A stretch of 64,000 nt of DNA from Paractinoplanes lichenicola (GTDB lineage: Bacteria; Actinomycetota; Actinomycetes; Mycobacteriales; Micromonosporaceae), in NCBI RefSeq assembly GCF_016785085.1, contig NZ_JAENHO010000007.1:434001-498000 (forward strand), read 5' to 3'. A model generated the notes under the pieces. It made no database searches. It saw only the letters and a list, made by a program, of their open reading frames with translations, and was not told the DNA's origin. Every line of letters starts with the position of its first letter. The stretch's first letter is position 1. Below are positions 60,165 to 64,000 of the stretch, piece after piece. Made by a program: the position numbers and the translations under genes.

Positions 60165-60886
60165 GCGTCCTCCCCCCGCTCGAAGTCGGTGCGCAGCTCC
60201 CCCGAGCCGGGCATGATCTTCGGCTCGACCCGGTAGTTGTGCCGGATGTCGACGACCCGCTGCGCGATCCGCCACACGACCGTGTCGAAGACCACCCGCT
60301 GCCCCGTACGCAACAGGCCGAGCAGCCCCTCGGCCTGGTATTCGGCGCGGTAGTCGTCGCGCAGCCGGGTCGGCACGAAGATGTTGACGTCGGACACGAC
60401 GGGCGGCAGCGGGGTGCTCAGCGGTGTCCACAGCACCGGCACGACCGCGGTCTCGTACGGCTGGGCGAAGCTGTGCCGGGGTGTGACCTCGCGGCGGGTG
60501 AACAGATCCCACTCGCGGGCGCACCACTCGCTGCCGGTCAGGTAGGGCGTGGAGAGCAGGCTGATGAAGACCTGGCAGGTGCCGGCCGCGTGCAGCAGCT
60601 GGCGTTCCCACAGCTCGCCGCCGCCGCGGGCCACGTCGAGGAAGCCCGGGTCGCGGCCGGGCATCGAGCCGATCAGGTTGTTGACGTTCTCGCTGAGCTC
60701 GTCGAAGAACTGCATGACGAACCGGTTGGGCTCGCGCGGCCGGCCGGCGCCGTGGGCGGGCGGGTCGGGCCGCCAGTAGCTCAGGAAGAACACCGGGGCC
60801 GACGGATCGTCGCGCCCCGCCGCCTCGGAGATGCCCTCGTCCTCTGCCACAGGACGATCAGTCAACCACGTGATCGCAACCTCCAT
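60161..60886 (-). CDS. Second TIR-like protein of the fxs operon
   Basis: A 241-residue protein with one TIR-like domain: APVFFLSYWRPDPPAHGAG, FMQFFDELSENVNNLIG-like helix, CQVFISLLSTPYLTGSEWCAREWDLFTRR and VVPVLWTPLSTPLPP, followed by a C-terminal helix. It resembles FxsC N-terminal halves. It lies 15 bases after fxsB and overlaps fxsC by ATGA. TIR domains usually bind or cleave NAD or mediate assembly; which applies here is unknown. Confidence 0.85.
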   Translation of the reverse strand: MEVAITWLTDRPVAEDEGISEAAGRDDPSAPVFFLSYWRPDPPAHGAGRPREPNRFVMQFFDELSENVNNLIGSMPGRDPGFLDVARGGGELWERQLLHAAGTCQVFISLLSTPYLTGSEWCAREWDLFTRREVTPRHSFAQPYETAVVPVLWTPLSTPLPPVVSDVNIFVPTRLRDDYRAEYQAEGLLGLLRTGQRVVFDTVVWRIAQRVVDIRHNYRVEPKIMPGSGELRTDFERGEDA

Positions 60887-60901
60887 GCAGGACGGTCGCG
60901 G

Positions 60902-63151
60902 CTAGGCGGCCCAGCCGCCCACGGTGTCGGCCATCCGGCGGACGAACCGCGCCCCGGCCGGGGTCAGCCGGTCGCCCGTACGCAGGGCGTCGATCGCCTC
61001 GGCCGTCCAGTCGCGATACATCCGGAACAGCTTGCGGCTCTGCTCGTCGCCGGTGCGCTCGGCGCGGCGCCGCCACACGTCGGCCACGGCCAGATGCGCG
61101 TACGCCCCCTGCAGGGCCGCCTCGACCGGGCGCGGGTCGGGTCGCCAGCCGACCCGCAGCCGATCGCCCACGGCGTCGTCGGGCACCAGGTCGATCAGGT
61201 CGAGCACCGCGCCCAGCTTGGTGTGCTGGAACTCGTGCACGAGCAGCACGGCCAGCTCCTCGGCGTCGGTGGGGGCGATGCCGAGCGCCCCGAACGCGTG
61301 CCGGGAGGTGGCGCTGCGCCGGGTGCCGTCGGTCGCCGGGGTCAGCGGCACGATCGCCCGCAGGCCCGCGCGCAGCCCGTCGAGCTGGTCGGGCGCGTCG
61401 CGGCCGAGCACCTCCCACGCCCCGGCCAGCGCGGCCGACCAGCCCCCGGCCGCCGCCGCGTCGAGGTGACCGGTGGCGGCATGCTCCAGCCGGTCGCGAT
61501 AGGGGTCGGCGTCCTCGAGCAGGATCCGGACGCCGTCGACGGTGACCCAGCGCGCGGCGTGCCACCCGCGGGCCTCACCGCCGTCCACGATCGTGGCCCG
61601 GCCGCCCGGCCAGCGCAGCGTGAACGAGCCGGGCGCGGCGAGCACGGTCACCTCGGCCGCGGGGGCGGCGAAGAACCCGACCGTGGGCAGGTGGATCCGC
61701 CCGCCGTGGGCCCGTACCGGCACCTCCACGCCCAGCCCGGCCCGCACGGCGACGGCGGCGGCGATCGCGGCCGCCCAGTCGGGGTCGCAGTCGCGGCCGC
61801 CGTCGAGGCAGCTGACCGCCCACGAGCGGACGAACGGGTGGCGCAGCACCTCGTCGAAGACCGCGGGCGCCTGCCGTTCCAGCTCGGCCAGCAGCCGGCT
61901 GCCGGCCGCGGTCTCGCCCGCCACCTCGGAGACCAGGGCCCGGTTGACCGCCAGCTCGGCCTCGGCCAGCAGGGCGATCGCCGCGGCGTCGCCGTAGCCG
62001 TAGCCGAGGCCGTCGAAGGCGTCCGCCGGGATCGCGCCGAGGTCGCCCGCGACCGGACCGGGATGCTCGTTGATCGTGATGATGAGCTCCTTCAGGTCGT
62101 CGCAGTACACGGAGGGGTTGTCGAAACCGGACGCCCGCGCCCACCGGTGCGCCGTGAGCCCGCCGCCGCACTGCCGGACGAGCGCGCAGGAGCGGCAGGT
62201 GGCCGAGAGCGCGGCCAGCCCGCCCCGGCGGCGGCGCATCGCGGGCAGCCCGGCGACGTCGTCGGCCGAGGCGTCGAAGACGGTCAGCCCGGTCGCACCG
62301 CCGCCCGGCCCGGTCGTCTTCATCGAGTCGGGCTCCTCCCACGCCCCGTCGGTCTCGATCACCACCACGTCGCCGGCGTCGACGCCCACGGCCTCGGTCT
62401 GCGTGGGGCCACCGAGGCCGAGCGAGCGGATCGAGTCGAAGAGCCGTACGGGCACCGGACGGTCGTCGGCCGCCCAGCGGTCGTGGAAGGCGGTCAGCCA
62501 CTCCCCGAGCGGCTCGGGCGGCGGGGTGTCCCAGGTGGCGTGGGGCAGCAGCAGGTCGATCCGCGGCGGCTGCTCGGCCAGCAGGGCCTCGTAGACGGCG
62601 ATCGGGTCGTTGGCCGCGTCGACCGTGCACAGCAGCCCGGCGTAGAGCGGCCGGTAGCGGGGTTCGCGCAGCCGGCGCAGGGCGGCCCGCACGCGGTCGT
62701 GGCTGGACGCGCCGTTGCGGTAGCGCCGGTGCCGGTCGTTCTCGGCCCGGCCGCCGTCGAGCGAGACGCCGATCTTGACCCCGAACTCGAGCAGCAGCTC
62801 GCACGTGGCCGCGTCGAGCCGTACGGCGTTGGTCTGCATCCGCAGGTCGAGCTCGCAGACGCGGGTGATGGTGCCGCGCAGCTCGGTCAGCAGCGCGCGC
62901 AGCCGCCGGGGCCCGAGCAGCAGGGGCTCACCGCCGTGCAGCACCACCCCGACGGAGGCCAGGCCGTGCCGCGCGGCGTGCTGGGCGATGCGGCCCGCCG
63001 CCGCCCGCGCGGTCTCCGGCTCCATCGCGAGGGGCCGGCCGCGCCACGACTGGTCGGCGTGCTCGTAGATGTAGCAGTGGTCGCAGGCGAGGTCGCAGCG
63101 GCTGTGGACCTTCAGCACGAAGTGGCGCAGCGGGCGCCACGGGGTCTCCAC
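60902..63151 (-). CDS. fxsB: FxsB: radical SAM/SPASM peptide maturase with C-terminal HExxH domain
   Basis: A 749-residue enzyme. The radical SAM cluster cysteines are C19, C23 and C26 (RCDLACDHCYIYEH); a SPASM-type cysteine set (TCRSCALVRQCGGG and a later Cys) lies around residues 315-345. The C-terminal third carries H639-E640-x-x-H643 (LLVHEFQHTKLGAV), the HExxH domain known from peptide-modifying enzymes. FxsB-type enzymes make a carbon-carbon cyclophane link from the Phe of the FxSxx end in studied homologues. GTG start at 63151, seven bases after the fxsA stop. Confidence 0.92.
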   Translation of the reverse strand: METPWRPLRHFVLKVHSRCDLACDHCYIYEHADQSWRGRPLAMEPETARAAAGRIAQHAARHGLASVGVVLHGGEPLLLGPRRLRALLTELRGTITRVCELDLRMQTNAVRLDAATCELLLEFGVKIGVSLDGGRAENDRHRRYRNGASSHDRVRAALRRLREPRYRPLYAGLLCTVDAANDPIAVYEALLAEQPPRIDLLLPHATWDTPPPEPLGEWLTAFHDRWAADDRPVPVRLFDSIRSLGLGGPTQTEAVGVDAGDVVVIETDGAWEEPDSMKTTGPGGGATGLTVFDASADDVAGLPAMRRRRGGLAALSATCRSCALVRQCGGGLTAHRWARASGFDNPSVYCDDLKELIITINEHPGPVAGDLGAIPADAFDGLGYGYGDAAAIALLAEAELAVNRALVSEVAGETAAGSRLLAELERQAPAVFDEVLRHPFVRSWAVSCLDGGRDCDPDWAAAIAAAVAVRAGLGVEVPVRAHGGRIHLPTVGFFAAPAAEVTVLAAPGSFTLRWPGGRATIVDGGEARGWHAARWVTVDGVRILLEDADPYRDRLEHAATGHLDAAAAGGWSAALAGAWEVLGRDAPDQLDGLRAGLRAIVPLTPATDGTRRSATSRHAFGALGIAPTDAEELAVLLVHEFQHTKLGAVLDLIDLVPDDAVGDRLRVGWRPDPRPVEAALQGAYAHLAVADVWRRRAERTGDEQSRKLFRMYRDWTAEAIDALRTGDRLTPAGARFVRRMADTVGGWAA

Positions 63152-63157
63152 CCCCGG

Positions 63158-63328
63158 TCAGAGGCCAGAGCTGAAGGGGGTGACGTCGGATCGGTCCCGC
63201 GTCCGAACGTGGCGGACGATGCGACGCACGATCGTCGCGGACGCCGTCCGTTCGATCCGGTCGATGGGGCTCCGGCGAGCCTCGTCGAGCGGGCGCGGAG
63301 CGGGTGATTTCGCGGTAGGCAACGGCAC
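63158..63328 (-). CDS. fxsA: FxsA: FxSxx-COOH RiPP precursor peptide
   Basis: A small gene of 56 codons read from GTG 63328 (ribosome site GGGGGA six bases before it) to TGA at 63158-63160. The predicted peptide begins VPLPTAKSPAP, has a basic, amphipathic middle (RIERTASATIVRRIVRHVR) and ends SDVTPFSSGL, so the last five residues are F-S-S-G-L: exactly F-x-S-x-x-COOH. It lies immediately upstream of fxsB on the same strand. An overlapping 91-codon frame at 63112-63387 has no such end and is a shadow. Confidence 0.92.
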   Translation of the reverse strand: MPLPTAKSPAPRPLDEARRSPIDRIERTASATIVRRIVRHVRTRDRSDVTPFSSGL

Positions 63329-63363
63329 GACAATTCCCCCAGATCCCGGTCAAGGCATCTGGA

Positions 63364-63392
63364 AGCATAGACAACACTTGAGGTCATGTCAC
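63364..63392 (-). promoter_or_regulatory. Candidate promoter of the fxs operon
   Basis: On the minus strand GTGACA (63392-63387) is followed after 17 bases by TATGCT (63369-63364), close to the TTGACA/TANNNT housekeeping consensus. Transcription would begin near 63356, leaving a leader of about 28 bases before the fxsA GTG. Confidence 0.55.
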
Positions 63393-63412
63393 GGGCACGC
63401 TCGGTGCGCGAC

Positions 63413-63622
63413 CTAGTGGCGATTCGGCCCGATCACCCGGAACACGGTGGTCTGCTCCAGCACCCGCGGCTCCTCGACGTCGCCGTCGCAGAGCAGCGCA
63501 ACGGGCTGACGGGGCAGGCCGGAAACCTTGTCCGGCAGCCAGCCGACGACCAGCCAGACCTTGTCGGCGCCGGCGGTGGCGCCCGGCTCGCGCAGATAGA
63601 GCGGAAAGTGCTGCGGGATCAC
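63413..63622 (-). CDS. Hypothetical protein (69 aa) upstream of fxsA
   Basis: From GTG 63622 a frame of 69 codons gives a small soluble protein: IPQHFPLYLREPGATAGADK, VWLVVGWLPDKVSGLPRQPVALLCDGDVEE (in parts) and RVLEQTTVFRVIGPNRH. Beta-strand-rich appearance; no known domain recognised. It lies between the partial gene at 63666 and the fxs promoter on the same strand. The frame is open further upstream to 63742, but there it covers the neighbouring gene's end. Confidence 0.5.
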   Translation of the reverse strand: MIPQHFPLYLREPGATAGADKVWLVVGWLPDKVSGLPRQPVALLCDGDVEEPRVLEQTTVFRVIGPNRH

Positions 63623-63665
63623 AGCTACCGACGCTACGCGGTGACCGGGCGCCCCCGCCGGGCTT

Positions 63666-64000
63666 TCACGCACTGGCCAGCGGCTCCCTCCGGCCGCGGC
63701 GGACGTTGAACACCTCGCCGGGCACCTTGACCGCCTCGTCACCGGCGGCGATGCGGTCGATCAGGTCGCGGTCGACGGGGTCGCCGGGGCCGGGCATGGG
63801 ATCCCACGAGTCCCACGGGAGGGCCTCGACGTCGGCCCGGTCGCGGATCACGTTGCCGGCGATGAACCACTCCCCCGCCATGTTCGCCGGCGGGTGGCCG
63901 AACAGCTCCGGGTCGGCCTTGCCGTCGCGCACGAGCCGCCACGCGTCGGGGCCGGGCAGGAACTGGTCGCGTGGCACGTCGAGCGGGTCGAAGCCGAGCT
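63666..64000 (-). CDS. Transglutaminase-like domain protein, C-terminal part
   Basis: The frame enters from beyond the window and ends at 63666; about 111 codons are present. The visible part, FDPLDVPRDQFLPGPDAWRLVRDGKADPELFG, GEWFIAGNVIRDRADVEALPWDSWDPMPGPGDP and DRDLIDRIAAGDEAVKVPGEVFNVRRG (in parts), looks like the C-terminal region of actinobacterial transglutaminase-like proteins. The catalytic triad would be upstream and is not seen. An internal GTG/Met at 63977 is not the real start. Confidence 0.6.
   Translation of the reverse strand, partial: LGFDPLDVPRDQFLPGPDAWRLVRDGKADPELFGHPPANMAGEWFIAGNVIRDRADVEALPWDSWDPMPGPGDPVDRDLIDRIAAGDEAVKVPGEVFNVRRGRREPLASA

Noticed and set aside
60239..63307. 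A 1022-codon plus-strand open frame
   Set aside because: Antisense shadow of the fxsB and TIR-like genes; no recognisable motif.
63112..63387. A 91-codon minus-strand frame as the FxSxx precursor
   Set aside because: Its C-terminus is RCATSC-like, not FxSxx; the frame ending FSSGL at 63158 has a better ribosome site and the diagnostic end.

Overview
The window is about 72% GC with almost no spacing between genes. ATGA/GTGA start-stop overlaps, GTG starts and the recurring word CCGTACGG are everywhere. LuxR/DesR-type two-component pairs, an MMPL transporter, DUF3626, DUF5999, a SigE-family ECF sigma factor, a DUF3516 helicase and an FxSxx-COOH RiPP operon together point to a Gram-positive actinomycete, most likely Micromonosporaceae (Actinoplanes-like). 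The genus is an inference. No tRNA, rRNA or CRISPR array was seen.

Layout. 1-8.2 kb: a truncated methyltransferase, acetyltransferases, a XerC/D-like recombinase with a dyad on its start codon, the ohrR-ohr peroxide pair, an EEP phosphohydrolase, a small membrane peptide, an SDR, a threonine-dehydratase-like enzyme and a hydrolase. 8.2-16.3 kb: an ABC-2 exporter co-encoded with its own DesKR-like pair, an RNA 2',3'-cyclic phosphodiesterase-like protein, and an MMPL exporter divergent from a second LuxR-type pair. 16.3-20.4 kb: a light/stress module of bacteriophytochrome kinase, receiver-only regulator and GAF-PP2C phosphatase. 20.5-25.2 kb: DoxX-like protein, DUF3626, UppP, a second tyrosine recombinase and an ABC-F ATPase. 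25.7-29.9 kb: a three-gene NRPS-independent siderophore operon (two IucA/IucC synthetases and a PLP decarboxylase) with no transporter beside it. 30-39.4 kb: deaminase and Nudix genes, a frameshifted DinB-like gene, uridine kinase, APH-like kinase, EamA transporter, a frameshifted AsnC regulator, peptide deformylase, ECF sigma factor with a membrane partner, PabB with a DHFR-like protein, and DUF5999. 39.5-42.5 kb: gcvP behind a glycine riboswitch. 42.5-55.1 kb: aldo-keto reductase, intact and deleted nucleotidyltransferases, MarR/DoxX, an AbiEii-like protein, the DUF3516 helicase coupled to a short KdpDE-like pair, hydrolases, and divergent PadR/AraC regulators.

55.1-63.3 kb is the most interesting part: a complete minus-strand fxs operon. 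A 56-codon precursor, fxsA (63158-63328), ends in FSSGL. It is followed by FxsB (radical SAM/SPASM with a C-terminal HExxH domain), two TIR-like FxsC-type proteins, and FxsT, a 1288-residue protein with ParA-like, NB-ARC and TPR regions. A promoter-like GTGACA-N17-TATGCT lies just upstream. The set looks like a peptide-modification system wired to NLR-like signalling proteins; its biological role is not established.

Non-coding signals worth noting: two pairs of actinobacterial DnaA boxes (TTGTCCACA), one near-consensus ParB site (parS) inside a histidine kinase gene, a dispersed TCCTAGGA-centred element in three gene gaps, two decayed repeat clusters, several operator-like dyads, and back-to-back terminators between DUF5999 and gcvP.
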